A stretch of DNA of 64,000 bases from Legionellaceae bacterium (GCA_018061965.1 JAGOTG010000007.1:1-64000); one strand, 5' to 3'; shown: positions 45,427 through 54,808, counted from the first letter of the stretch. Translations and numbers: made by a program. Notes: generated from the letters alone by a model not told the origin.

Positions 45427-48400
45427 ATGTCTCATCTGTTTGAAGAAGAAAAAAATCTGATTATTAATGAAGTTGTGGCGCGGATTCAAAAGAAGTTGCC
45501 CAAAAAGAAGGCGGCTCTATGTAGTGAATTTGTCCGACAATTTTATCTGACTATGTCATTGGAAGATTTGAAAGAGTCGAGTATCGACGTTTTGTTTGGG
45601 CTTGCCGTCAATTTTTGGGATTTGATCGAAGTTCGAAATTCTCACGCAATAAAAATTAAAATTTATAATCCGAATATAGAACAGCATGGCTGGGAAAACA
45701 GTCATACTGTCATTGAATTAATTTGCCAAGACATGTCTTTTTTGGTGGATTCTTTGCGAATTGTCTTAAAACGCATGGGGATCAGTTTGTATTTGACGGT
45801 GCACATGGGCGGTATTCGCTTATTACGGGATGCCAATGATTGTGTGACAGAAGTATTACCACGTACAGAAGAGCTGGTTCCCAATTTATCGATTGAAGCA
45901 CCTATTTTAATGAAAATAGAGCGTCAAACTGACCCCAAAATTATTGCAAAACTAGAAGGGCAATTACAGCAAGTCCTCACTGAAAATCGTGCTGTGATCG
46001 ATGATTGGACCGCGATGCGTGAGCGAGTCTGCGCTATTGCTGATGAACTCCAAGATGCTCCTTCGGTGCTTAACAAAGAGGATGTGACTGAAACCCAAGC
46101 CTTTTTGCATTGGTTGGAAGATCATCATTTTACCCTTATTGGTATGCAAGATTATGATTTGGCTCAGGAAAACAATGAGACGCGTTTGAAAGCAATGCCA
46201 GGAACTGGATTGGGGATATTACGGGATGAGTTTAAGAAAACTAATCACGAACATGTCGCGTCAATTACCCCGCAAGCGCATGAATTGATGGCGTCATCAC
46301 AAATTCTTATTATGTCAAAAACCGACACGTTATCCTGTATTCATCGCGATACTTATATGGATTATATTGGGATAAAACGCTTTGATAAGCAGGGACAGGT
46401 TATTGGTGAGCGGCGCATTTTAGGGTTATATACCTCGGTTGCTTATAATTCTAATCCAGTCCAGATCCCGTTTTTACGCCATAAATTGTCTGCAATTCTG
46501 CGGGACTCGCATTTGAATCCTCGGTCGCATGCTGGCAGAATTTTATTGAATATTATGGAAACGTTACCCAGAGATGACTTGATTCAAGCCTCTGAAGCAG
46601 AATTGTTAAGCATCGGGATGGGCATATATTATATGCAAGAGCGTCGCCGGATTCGAATGTTTGCACGAGTTGATGTGTATCATCGTTTTATTTCCTGCCT
46701 GGTGTATGTACCGAAAGATGTGTATAACGCGGATATTCGTAGTAGTATACAAGCCGAATTATATTCAGCTTTTCATGCAACGGATATTTCTTTTACAACC
46801 TATTTTCCAGAATCATCCATCATGGCCCGAGTGCATTTTATGGTGAGAATTGATCCGAAAAGACCCGTCAATTTTGATTTTAAAGCCATAGAAGCCAAAT
46901 TAGTGGAGACTGCTCGATCTTGGTTAGATGATTTGTATCAATTACTTGTCAGTACGCATGGTGCGGAGAGAGCCAATGTCTTGTTTGCACGTTATAAAGT
47001 AGCGATTCCGCCTGTGTACAAAGCGAGCTTTTCGCCCCGTACTGCTCTCATGGATATTTCGCATATTGAGCAGCTTTCGCCAACACAAGCTTTAAGTATG
47101 AGCTTTTATCGGAATGTGGATGATGTAAGTGGGAATTATCGGTTTAAATTATATCAACATGATGCCACGTTCCCGCTGTCTGATGTGCTGCCCATTGTCG
47201 AAAACTTAGGAATGCGCGCTATTAGTGAGCGGCCTTATGTTTTGAAATTTGAAGACGGCAGCGTCACTTGGGTGAATGATTTTTCTTTGCATTATAAACA
47301 TCCACAGCAACCGAATATTGATGAGATCAAAGATTTATTTCAGCAAGCTTTCGCGAGCACATGGTTCGAAGAAATAGAAAATGATGGGTTTAATCAATTA
47401 GTACTGTTGGCGAGCATGCCATGCCGTCAAGTAGCTGTGTTGCGAATGTATGCCAAATACTTTAAGCAGATTGGGTTTACGTTTAGCCAGGAATACATTG
47501 AAAAAACGTTATTAGCGAATGCCACTATCGCTAAAAAACTGTTCCAAATGTTCGAACTCAAATTTAATCAAGCGGACGTAGAGGCGTATGACGTGCTGAA
47601 GCAGTCTGTGTTAGATGATTTGGAAAAAGTGACTAATTTGGATGAGGACAAAATTATTCGTCAATATGTTCAGGTCATTCATGAAACATTGCGTACTAAT
47701 TACTACCAAAAAGACGCGGATTGTAAAAACAAATCTTATATTTCCATAAAATTAAATAGCAAAGGCATTCCAGGTATGCCGCGCCCTTATCCTTTGTACG
47801 AAATATTTGTGTACTCAATACAGTTTGAAGCGGTGCATTTACGTTCAAGTGCGGTTGCGCGTGGTGGATTACGTTGGTCAGATCGCCGGGAGGATTTTCG
47901 TACTGAAGTCTTAGGTCTGATGAAAGCGCAGCAAGTCAAAAATGCAGTGATTGTTCCCAATGGTGCAAAGGGCGGCTTTGTGGTAAAAAAACAGCCAATC
48001 CTGCATGCGACACGAGAAGACGTGCTGGCACAGGGCGTACGTTGTTACCAACAATTTATTCGGGGTTTACTGGATATCACAGACAATTATGTGGACGGTG
48101 AGGTTAAAAAGCCCTTGGATGTTATTTGTTATGATGCGAATGATCCCTATTTGGTCGTGGCAGCGGACAAAGGCACCGCAACGTTTTCTGATATTGCGAA
48201 TGAAATTTCTCTGGAATACGGATTTTGGCTAGGAGATGCTTTTGCATCAGGTGGCTCGCAAGGCTATGACCATAAAAAAATTGGCATAACAGCGCGCGGT
48301 GCTTGGGAGTCCGTGCATCGTCATTTTAACCAATTGGGCTTGAATCCGGATACAACCGATTTTACTGTGATAGGCATTGGCGATATGTCAGGAGATGTGT

Positions 48401-50268
48401 TTGGTAATGGCATGCTGTTATCTCAACATATCAAATTGGTGGCGGCATTTAATCACATCCACCTATTTATTGATCCTTCACCCAATTCTGCAGAAAGCTT
48501 TGTTGAACGCCAGCGTTTGTTTCAGTTACCGCGCTCAACTTGGGAAGACTATGATCGAAAATTGATTTCTCAAGGTGGGGGGGTCTTCAATCGCTCGGCC
48601 AAATCTATTCCGGTTAGTCCTGAGATGAAAGCCTTATTTGGCCTCAAACAAGATGACATCGAACCCAATGAATTATTAAAAAACATCTTAAAAACCAAAG
48701 TGGATTTACTCTGGAGTGCTGGGATTGGTACCTTTGTAAAAGGGCGTACAGAGACTCATGCCGATGTAGGGGATCGCACCAATGATTTGATTCGGATTAA
48801 TGGTAAACAAGTGCGCGCTCGTTCCGTGGTGGAAGGTGGAAATTTAGGGTTTACCCAATTGGCGCGTGTGGAATATGCTTTGAGTGGTGGATTAATTTAC
48901 ACCGATTTTATTGATAATTCTGCTGGGGTGAGCTGTTCAGACAAAGAAGTTAATATTAAAATTTTATTGAATCATGTGATGAATGAAGGGAATCTGACCG
49001 AAAACCAACGGAATAAATTATTGAGTGAGATGACTGACGAAGTAGCGCATTTGGTATTACGCGAAAATTATCTGCAAACCCGCTCAATCAATTTATCGGT
49101 TTCGCAAGGATTACGCGCGTATGAATTGAATATGCGGTTTATTAATGAATTACATCGCAGTGGTAAATTAGATCGCCATTTAGAATATCTACCTGATGAC
49201 AAACAAATGCTCGAACGTAAATCACAGGGGAAAGGTCTCACTGGCTCAGAAGTAGCCACTTTGATGTGTTATAACAAAATTATTTTGAAAGAAGCTATTT
49301 TGGCTTCAGATGTGCCTGAAGATCCTTATCTTAAGCAGTTTTTGATTCGTGCGTTTCCAGTTCCTCTGCAAAATAAATATGCAGATGAAATGCAAAACCA
49401 TCCTTTAAAGCGCGAAATTATTGCGACCGGGGTGAGCAATCTGGTGATCAATGAAATGGGATTTGGTTATGTGTATCGTTTACAAAATGAAACGGGTTCC
49501 TCGATTCCAAATATTGTGCGTGCGTATATTATTGCCAGAGACATTGTCGATTTGAATTCAGTTTTGTTGTCCCTTGAAGCATTAGATACGCAGATCACAG
49601 CGGAAGATCAGATGATCGTGATGACGATTTATGTGCGGCTGTTGCGTAGAATTGCCCGTTGGTTTTTGAAGAGAAAGCGCAATCATCTCAATATAGAAAA
49701 ATCGATTACGCAATATAAACCGTCTATTGAAGCGTTGCGTCAAACCTTGCCGGATTGTTTGGGGGATGTGTTCAAAGAGCGTTTTAACAGCCATTATGAA
49801 GAGTATCTCAAATTAAACATTCCTGACCCTTTGGCTTTGGAATTAACTCGGACCCGCGGGTTGTTTGTGGCTATGGAAGTTTTGGAGATTGCACAAGAAA
49901 CCAAAATGAGTATAGCGGTGACAGCGGAGGCGTTTTATGGCATTGGCCAGTTTTTGGATTTAGGATGGTTGCGCGAACAGATTATCATACATCCTACAGA
50001 AAATAATTGGGAAGCCTTGTCGAGGGAAGCATTGCGTGATGATTTCGATTTGCAACAAAGACAAGTGGTTTTAAGTATTTTCAAGAGTAAGCCGAAAGAA
50101 GTTGCGTTTACAACTTATTTACAAGTTTGGGCAGCCCGCAATCAAGTGCAATTGGATCGTTGGTCCGAAATGATGAATGCGTTAAAAACCGCAGAAAAAC
50201 TGACGTTTACCATGTTTTTTGTTGCAGTGCGCGAGTTTATGGGATTTGATACGCGCGTCGTACATTAG
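45427..50268 (+). CDS. gdhB: Large NAD-specific glutamate dehydrogenase
   Basis: The ~180-kDa class of NAD-dependent glutamate dehydrogenase oxidises glutamate to 2-oxoglutarate, typically for amino acid catabolism. The 1613-aa product has N-terminal ACT-like regulatory regions. The catalytic core contains ARGGLRWSDRREDFRTEVLGL, QQVKNAVIVPNGAKGGFVVK, and the NAD-binding segment FTVIGIGDMSGDVFGNGMLL. Length matches the family (about 1600 aa). ATG 45427 is preferred to the in-frame TTG at 45412. An intracellular bacterium living on host amino acids would use it; that is inference. Confidence 0.96.
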   Translation: MSHLFEEEKNLIINEVVARIQKKLPKKKAALCSEFVRQFYLTMSLEDLKESSIDVLFGLAVNFWDLIEVRNSHAIKIKIYNPNIEQHGWENSHTVIELICQDMSFLVDSLRIVLKRMGISLYLTVHMGGIRLLRDANDCVTEVLPRTEELVPNLSIEAPILMKIERQTDPKIIAKLEGQLQQVLTENRAVIDDWTAMRERVCAIADELQDAPSVLNKEDVTETQAFLHWLEDHHFTLIGMQDYDLAQENNETRLKAMPGTGLGILRDEFKKTNHEHVASITPQAHELMASSQILIMSKTDTLSCIHRDTYMDYIGIKRFDKQGQVIGERRILGLYTSVAYNSNPVQIPFLRHKLSAILRDSHLNPRSHAGRILLNIMETLPRDDLIQASEAELLSIGMGIYYMQERRRIRMFARVDVYHRFISCLVYVPKDVYNADIRSSIQAELYSAFHATDISFTTYFPESSIMARVHFMVRIDPKRPVNFDFKAIEAKLVETARSWLDDLYQLLVSTHGAERANVLFARYKVAIPPVYKASFSPRTALMDISHIEQLSPTQALSMSFYRNVDDVSGNYRFKLYQHDATFPLSDVLPIVENLGMRAISERPYVLKFEDGSVTWVNDFSLHYKHPQQPNIDEIKDLFQQAFASTWFEEIENDGFNQLVLLASMPCRQVAVLRMYAKYFKQIGFTFSQEYIEKTLLANATIAKKLFQMFELKFNQADVEAYDVLKQSVLDDLEKVTNLDEDKIIRQYVQVIHETLRTNYYQKDADCKNKSYISIKLNSKGIPGMPRPYPLYEIFVYSIQFEAVHLRSSAVARGGLRWSDRREDFRTEVLGLMKAQQVKNAVIVPNGAKGGFVVKKQPILHATREDVLAQGVRCYQQFIRGLLDITDNYVDGEVKKPLDVICYDANDPYLVVAADKGTATFSDIANEISLEYGFWLGDAFASGGSQGYDHKKIGITARGAWESVHRHFNQLGLNPDTTDFTVIGIGDMSGDVFGNGMLLSQHIKLVAAFNHIHLFIDPSPNSAESFVERQRLFQLPRSTWEDYDRKLISQGGGVFNRSAKSIPVSPEMKALFGLKQDDIEPNELLKNILKTKVDLLWSAGIGTFVKGRTETHADVGDRTNDLIRINGKQVRARSVVEGGNLGFTQLARVEYALSGGLIYTDFIDNSAGVSCSDKEVNIKILLNHVMNEGNLTENQRNKLLSEMTDEVAHLVLRENYLQTRSINLSVSQGLRAYELNMRFINELHRSGKLDRHLEYLPDDKQMLERKSQGKGLTGSEVATLMCYNKIILKEAILASDVPEDPYLKQFLIRAFPVPLQNKYADEMQNHPLKREIIATGVSNLVINEMGFGYVYRLQNETGSSIPNIVRAYIIARDIVDLNSVLLSLEALDTQITAEDQMIVMTIYVRLLRRIARWFLKRKRNHLNIEKSITQYKPSIEALRQTLPDCLGDVFKERFNSHYEEYLKLNIPDPLALELTRTRGLFVAMEVLEIAQETKMSIAVTAEAFYGIGQFLDLGWLREQIIIHPTENNWEALSREALRDDFDLQQRQVVLSIFKSKPKEVAFTTYLQVWAARNQVQLDRWSEMMNALKTAEKLTFTMFFVAVREFMGFDTRVVH

Positions 50269-50309
50269 CATTCATACTGTACCGCGATGTGACTGTGAGC
50301 GCGGCACAG

Positions 50310-50416
50310 TAAAACAGCCATGTCATTCCCGCCTGCGCGGGAATCCATGCTCATATTGATGCAATACTGTATCAGGGATGGATTTTCGCCTACCGGGGGG
50401 AATGACACAGTTCTAA
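50310..50416. repeat. TGTCATTCCC-type inverted repeat
   Basis: TGTCATTCCCGCCTGCGCGG (50320 on) contains a small GCCTGCGCGGG stem. The segment closes with GGGGGAATGACACAG near 50407. The outer arms (CTGTGTCATTCCC type) are inverse to each other. This is a common dispersed repeat type. It lies between gdhB and the cytochrome gene. Confidence 0.7.
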
Positions 50417-50427
50417 AATGAGGGATT

Positions 50428-50949
50428 ATGAAGAAATATACTAAGGGATTAATAGGTTTACACTGGTTGATTGCGACAGTGGTTATTTCAATGCTGTCAG
50501 TGAGCTTTTTTTTGGAAGATCTCCCCAAAGCGATCCGGCCCACAGCCATCATGTTGCATAAATCGTTTGGTTTGACTATTTTGTTGTTGATGGTGATCCG
50601 CTTGGTTTGGGTGCGCAGAGCAGGAAGGCCGGCACTGCCCCTTACGATGCCTCGCTGGGAAATTTGGTTGGCCAGAGGTGTGCAAGCAGCTTTATATGTA
50701 TTCCTAATTGCCATGGCCATGTCCGGATGGATCATGTCTGTTCTGTCGGATCATACTCCCGTTTGGTTTGGACTTTTTCGAGTCCCATTACCTGGCGTCC
50801 CACATAATGCGGTCTGGGCAGAGCTCTTTTTTCAAGGCCATCAAATCATTGCATGGATAGTGATCGGTTTGGTTTGTTTACACGTAGCCGGCGCGCTAAA
50901 ACATGCTATAATCGACAAAGATAAAGTGATGGAAAGTATGCTACCTTAA
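50428..50949 (+). CDS. cybB: Cytochrome b561
   Basis: The 173-aa product is a four-helix inner-membrane di-heme cytochrome of the CybB family. It has helices with the heme-ligand histidines in GLHWLIATVV, MLHKSFGLTILLLMVIRL, GHQIIAWIVIG and VCLHVAGALKH. It passes electrons between quinol and acceptors such as superoxide. Start ATG 50428 lies after TGAGGGATT. It is alone, between a TGTCATTCCC repeat and a palindromic repeat copy. Confidence 0.92.
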   Translation: MKKYTKGLIGLHWLIATVVISMLSVSFFLEDLPKAIRPTAIMLHKSFGLTILLLMVIRLVWVRRAGRPALPLTMPRWEIWLARGVQAALYVFLIAMAMSGWIMSVLSDHTPVWFGLFRVPLPGVPHNAVWAELFFQGHQIIAWIVIGLVCLHVAGALKHAIIDKDKVMESMLP

Positions 50950-50954
50950 TAAGG

Positions 50955-51006
50955 TAGGTTGGGACTTGGCCCAACAAAATTTTATCGTTGGGCCAAGGCC
51001 CAATCT
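50955..51006. repeat. Palindromic repeat copy upstream of tRNA-Lys
   Basis: TAGGTTGGGACTTGGCCCAAC then an A/T-rich loop and GTTGGGCCAAGGCCCAATCT. It has the same arms as the other copies, with one altered base in each. It lies between cybB and the tRNA gene, and TACCTT-AAT-AAGGTA just before it could pair as well. Confidence 0.8.
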
Positions 51007-51015
51007 GCCCCCAAA

Positions 51016-51091
51016 GGGCCGTTAGCTCAGCTGGTAGAGCAGGAGACTCTTAATCTCTTGGTCGTAAGTTCGATCCTTACACGGCCCACCA
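51016..51091 (+). tRNA. tRNA-Lys (anticodon CTT)
   Basis: The cloverleaf folds fully. Acceptor GGGCCGT pairs with ACGGCCC, with CCA encoded (51089-51091). The D-arm is GCTC/GAGC. The anticodon loop is CTCTTAA with anticodon CTT (codon AAG), and the T-arm is GTAAG-TTCGATC-CTTAC. The 3' half (from 51044) is repeated perfectly at 58397-58448, so the gene is the integration site of the island that follows, and it remains intact. Confidence 0.97.
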
Positions 51092-51095
51092 TATT
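51044..51095 (+). other. Left attachment site (attL) inside tRNA-Lys
   Basis: This 52-bp stretch from AGACTCTTAATCTC to CCACCATATT is identical to 58397-58448. Similarity continues weakly for another ~24 bp (ATGTTGCCACTGTTTTGATG versus ATGGTGCTACTGTTATGATG). Confidence 0.95.
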
Positions 51096-51117
51096 TTTGA
51101 TGTTGCCACTGTTTTGA

Positions 51118-51140
51118 TGGGTACTTTAGTGGGTACTTTT
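51118..51140 (+). promoter_or_regulatory. Possible integrase arm-type sites, left
   Basis: TGGGTACTTTAGTGGGTACT continues to TTT. It contains two GGGTACTTT units 12 bp apart. A near-identical pair in the same direction is at 58250-58272, just inside the other end. Paired short direct repeats at both ends fit arm-type binding sites of a tyrosine recombinase. Confidence 0.55.
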
Positions 51141-51246
51141 GTAGAGGCTGATAGTTAAAAATATTATGGGTAAAACCAAAGTGACGTGGTCTAATGGATG
51201 AATACACCCAGTTAAGAGATAATTAGATCTCAACTGGGAGTAAAAG

Positions 51247-51534
51247 ATGCGCAGGGTATTTTCAAAAGAATTTAAACAAGACGCAGTAAGCCTTGTAATA
51301 GAGCAAGGTTATAGTTGTGCCGAGGCAGCGAGAAGCCTTGATATACAGTATGGGGTGTTAAATCGCTGGGTAAGAGAATATAAAGAAGATACCGGCAGTG
51401 CATTTCGAGGTAAAGGAAAACTGCGGCCAGAACAAGAGGAGCTTCGTCAATTAAGAGCGGAAGTAAAGCGCTTAAAGATGGAGAAAGAAATACTAAAAAA
51501 AGCCGCGGTCTTCTTTGCCAAGGAAACGAAGTAA
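51247..51534 (+). CDS. IS3-family transposase OrfA
   Basis: The 95-aa product has a helix-turn-helix (FSKEFKQDAVSLVIEQGYSC, then AARSLDIQYGVLNRWVREYK) and a C-terminal leucine-zipper-like coiled coil (EELRQLRAEVKRLKMEKEIL). It binds the terminal repeats. AAAAAAAG at 51495-51502 is a typical -1 slippery site. The OrfB frame stays open from there, so an OrfAB fusion transposase can be made by programmed frameshifting. Confidence 0.93.
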   Translation: MRRVFSKEFKQDAVSLVIEQGYSCAEAARSLDIQYGVLNRWVREYKEDTGSAFRGKGKLRPEQEELRQLRAEVKRLKMEKEILKKAAVFFAKETK

Positions 51535-51542
51535 ATTATTCG

Positions 51543-52409
51543 TTGATTGCCCAACATAAGAAGACCTGGCCTGTCGACGTAATGTGTCGGCTTCTGGGCA
51601 TTAACCGAGGTAGTTATTACAGCTACCAAAAACGAAATAAGAGTAAGCCAATAGATCCAGAGCATCTAGACATGTTGGAATGGCTTAGAAAAATATCGGA
51701 ATCAAGTAAGCATAGCTATGGAAGTAGACGGATGCGGAAAGCATTAAATGCATTGGGCTATCCAGTTGGAAGGAAAAAGACACAAAGCTTAATGAAAGAA
51801 GCTGCGATCTTTGTGCGCTACAGGAAAAAATATAAAGTTACGACCAACAGTAAGCATAAAAAACCTTTGTTTGAGAACGTGCTCAACCGCGAGTTTAATG
51901 TAGCTTGCCCTGACCAGGTCTACGCATCGGATATAACCTATATTGCTACCCGGGAAGGATGGTTGTATTTGGCCATTGTAATCGACTTGTTTTCCAGGAA
52001 AGTGGTTGGTTGGAGTATGAGCTCAAGAATGACAGCGGATCTTGTGTGTGATGCCTTAAAAATGGCTATTTGGCAACGTAAACCTCAACGTGGATTGATC
52101 GTACATTCAGACAGAGGCTCCCAGTACGCGAGCCATGAATATAGACGATTGTTAAAGATGTATGGATGTGTAGGAAGCATGAGTAGAAAAGGTGATTGTT
52201 GGGACAATGCTGTAGCTGAGAGTTTTTTTGGCAGTCTCAAACAAGAGCAGGTGCAATGGAAACATTATCAAACGCGTTATGAGGCACAGCAGGATATATT
52301 GGGCTATATCTCGATGTTTTATAATAGTTATCGGTTGCATTCATATCTTGGTTACATGAATCCAAATCAATTTGAGTTGGAGTGGCGCAAAATGAAAAAA
52401 GTAGCTTAA
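51543..52409 (+). CDS. IS3-family transposase OrfB (DDE integrase domain)
   Basis: The 288-aa product has an HTH_21-type N-terminal part and an rve integrase core. The catalytic residues are Asp in YASDITYI, Asp in IVHSDRGSQYAS and Glu in NAVAESFFGSLK. All three are present and the frame is intact, so the element may be active. The frame is -1 to OrfA. The independent start would be TTG 51543; expression is more likely through the OrfAB fusion. Confidence 0.95.
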   Translation: MIAQHKKTWPVDVMCRLLGINRGSYYSYQKRNKSKPIDPEHLDMLEWLRKISESSKHSYGSRRMRKALNALGYPVGRKKTQSLMKEAAIFVRYRKKYKVTTNSKHKKPLFENVLNREFNVACPDQVYASDITYIATREGWLYLAIVIDLFSRKVVGWSMSSRMTADLVCDALKMAIWQRKPQRGLIVHSDRGSQYASHEYRRLLKMYGCVGSMSRKGDCWDNAVAESFFGSLKQEQVQWKHYQTRYEAQQDILGYISMFYNSYRLHSYLGYMNPNQFELEWRKMKKVA

Positions 52410-52439
52410 CTGAGTGTATGCATTTGCTTGACCACGTCA

Positions 52440-52713
52440 CTGTTGACTGGATTGAGATAAGTCCATATTTTTCTAAGGATTTTATCGCGCGTTTGACCTG
52501 TTGCTGACTCGGTGAGCCTGTTTTGACACCAGCAATGGGAGCAACATACAGAACTTCACGAAGAGACTGATAGCTGATTCTGCGTTTGATGCCGACGATA
52601 CCAGTTTGTCTATCCATGTACGGACGAATTCCCATGAGATAGGTTACCCGTTGTATAAGAGGCAACTCCATTAAGGCAGATAATTCTTGAGTGTTAATGA
52701 ATAGGAACTCCAC
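52440..52713 (-). pseudogene. 5' remnant of a replication/HTH-type island protein cut by the IS
   Basis: The first 91 codons (MEFLFINTQELSALMELPLI, then GIRPYMDRQTGIVGIKRRIS and KRAIKSLEKYGLISIQST) look like the N-terminal winged-helix part of a replication-initiator or regulator protein found in small integrative elements; this is memory-based. At 52440 the frame runs into the IS right end and becomes meaningless. The rest of the gene is absent left of the IS, where only 86 bp separate IS and attL. Confidence 0.75.
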
Positions 52714-53089
52714 AGTTTACCGCCTTTGTTTGAGATGAAATGAGTATTTTCAATATCATTTCATTTCAATTGATATCAAATAATTATTCAATTTGAGTGT
52801 ATAATATTCAATTTTAAATGATTGGTGGATGGGGTCAATAGGTTTTTAGGCATTGCTATCAAATGAACTCGGATGAATATCAATGAATGTCCTGCAATTT
52901 TTATTTATACTATTCGAATAGGGCGTGTTAATAATTTCCCAACCCCCGTTGTACCGCGGCATGCTCGTGCCATTATCAAATACATGGAATTAATTTTAAG
53001 CTTTGAATTAGCATTTAAGTTAGCGCCATTCTTGTATATATAAGATTGCTGTCTATATTTAATCTATAGGCTATTTTTTTGACATAATT
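52714..53089. other. A/T-rich intergenic region in the island
   Basis: I see no gene in these 376 bp. TTGATATCAA (in ATTTCAATTGATATCAAATA) is a perfect 10-bp palindrome, with ATATCATTTCATTTCAATTG on one side and TTCAATTTGAGTG on the other. These would fit operator sites between divergent genes. The region has TATAAT-like boxes but no clear promoter. Confidence 0.4.
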
Positions 53090-54808
53090 ATGAGCTCAGA
53101 TAAAATTACAATAGGGTTGTATAGTTTGCAAACTGATAAAAGCCCTGGATTTAATGACAGGTTTTTAGGCGAGGTTGCAAATATTAAAGCAATGAAAGAA
53201 CGTTTTACTCATGAAGCTAATGTCGCTGGAAGAAGGCCGCCAATTTTTGTTATTTCTATGTTATTGATTCCGCCGCACGGCGATTATAATCGAAGTACGA
53301 ACCCAGGTTACGAAGAAAACCAGAGTAAAATGTTAGAATCTATGCGTAGTGCGTTAGATAAAGAAGGATTAAGTGATATCAAGTTGGAAAGTTTTTATGA
53401 AAAACCCATTTCCGCCGAAGAGCGTTCTTATTTGCAAGGCTTAAGTGCCCGGGGCAGTTGTGCAGACATGATAAAAACACACGCGATTATCTCAGAAGAC
53501 AATAGTAATAGAAGGCATTTACAAATAGATAGCAATACACAAATTCATGATTATCGAGGATTTTATAATGCGACATTTGCTTCCGAAAGCGCTCAAGATA
53601 AGATAGCAGGTGCAAGTTTGAATGCTAGTTACTATGATGAACACTATGTGTCAGCACATAATAAAGTAGTGTATACCGTTCCCAATAGTAGATTAGCTGT
53701 GGCGTTACGAGAAACGCATCTTCAATACTGTGATGCTCATAAAGATGATAGTCCTAGTTCAAAAGAGAAAACGGAAAAAAATTCTGTATATTCTAAGGAT
53801 TTTACAGTTGGATTAAGTGAAGTTGGGTTAACTAGACGATTAGTGATTCCTGGTGATGAAGGCGAAAGAGTAATTTATCCAGCTGATATGAGGCGCCCTG
53901 AGTACGATTTATCGAGATATGTTGTAACTGCGGTGAATAAGTCTTGGGATATTAAATCAAAACCCAAACCTCCTACAGAAAAAATGCTTGAGCAAATTCG
54001 TATTCCTATTGGCGATACTCTATGTGATTTTGCAAGTTTTGGGATCGCTGTAAAAAAGCATACAGGTGAGTTATACGAACACTATTATGCAAGTGGGTGG
54101 GACGAAACGCGAGCAGAACATGCTGAAAACATGGCAAGAGAAGAATTAATGCATCTTTCTAATTTAGCTCTAGATAAGGCGATTATCGCGCGATTTTATG
54201 ATGAAGTGCGGAACAGCAACATTTCAGCTGCGCCTATTGATGGTGTTCAAGTAACTAAAGAAATGATGTTACAAGAACTAGCCAATCATTTTCCAGATGA
54301 TATGAGAGGGAATGAGCTGGTTCGAGGATTGTTTGGCTGCTCTGTGCGTGAGTTACAAACAGATCCTATGCGTCCTAGTTTAGGTGCTTATAATGATTTT
54401 GAAGAAGCACGCAGCAGGGAAAAACATCAAGAGTTAACTAACATTATGCGGCGTGTTGAGCAAAAGAGTCAGATGAGATTGACGTCCGTGGATAGTCATT
54501 ATTTGCATGTTCAGCAAGCAGCGATAGCTCATGAAATGAGAACTGCTTCCGATAAAACAGTCATCGCTAAACAGCGAAATTTAAAAGATAACATAACCAC
54601 TATAAGAAGAAATGCGGATATAAGCAAACCAGATTACACCACAATGAATACTCATGACTTAGAAGTTTTGCGAGACCATTACAAAGAAAAGGCATCTAGC
54701 CCTGGGATAACTAATACAAAGAAAAAAGAATTTAGTCTGGAGTTTCAACATATCAGAGCAGAATTATCTAACCGTGGCGATAGAAAACCTGGCTTTGGCC
54801 ATTTTTAA
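53090..54808 (+). CDS. Island-encoded protein of unknown function (572 aa)
   Basis: The family is not recognised. The product is soluble-looking with no signal or transmembrane segment. The segment GSCADMIKTHAII...HLQIDSNTQIHDYRGFY (~120-160) recalls the acidic metal-site region of GT-A bacterial toxin glycosyltransferases (ADxxR...DxD). This is a weak resemblance and I do not assign the function. The C-terminal ~120 residues are helical and charged. It is the largest gene of the island, with low GC and a promoter-rich leader, and is a cargo or effector candidate. Confidence 0.65.
   Translation: MSSDKITIGLYSLQTDKSPGFNDRFLGEVANIKAMKERFTHEANVAGRRPPIFVISMLLIPPHGDYNRSTNPGYEENQSKMLESMRSALDKEGLSDIKLESFYEKPISAEERSYLQGLSARGSCADMIKTHAIISEDNSNRRHLQIDSNTQIHDYRGFYNATFASESAQDKIAGASLNASYYDEHYVSAHNKVVYTVPNSRLAVALRETHLQYCDAHKDDSPSSKEKTEKNSVYSKDFTVGLSEVGLTRRLVIPGDEGERVIYPADMRRPEYDLSRYVVTAVNKSWDIKSKPKPPTEKMLEQIRIPIGDTLCDFASFGIAVKKHTGELYEHYYASGWDETRAEHAENMAREELMHLSNLALDKAIIARFYDEVRNSNISAAPIDGVQVTKEMMLQELANHFPDDMRGNELVRGLFGCSVRELQTDPMRPSLGAYNDFEEARSREKHQELTNIMRRVEQKSQMRLTSVDSHYLHVQQAAIAHEMRTASDKTVIAKQRNLKDNITTIRRNADISKPDYTTMNTHDLEVLRDHYKEKASSPGITNTKKKEFSLEFQHIRAELSNRGDRKPGFGHF

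Larger units (their letters stand above)
51182..52439 (+). mobile_element. IS3-family insertion sequence
   Basis: This 1258-bp element has imperfect terminal inverted repeats of about 35 bp. The left begins TGACGTGGTCTAATGGATGA and the right, read inward, TGACGTGGTCAAGCAAATGC; both then have ATACAC.CAGTTAAG. The ends are TG...CA as in the family. It encodes orfA and orfB. Flanking trinucleotides (AAG/CTG) do not match, so there is no target duplication. That fits a deletion next to the element. Confidence 0.92.

Noticed and set aside
52237-52713. 158-aa intact minus-strand protein
   Set aside because: Only codons 1-91 lie outside the IS; the rest is the antisense of the transposase and its inverted repeat.
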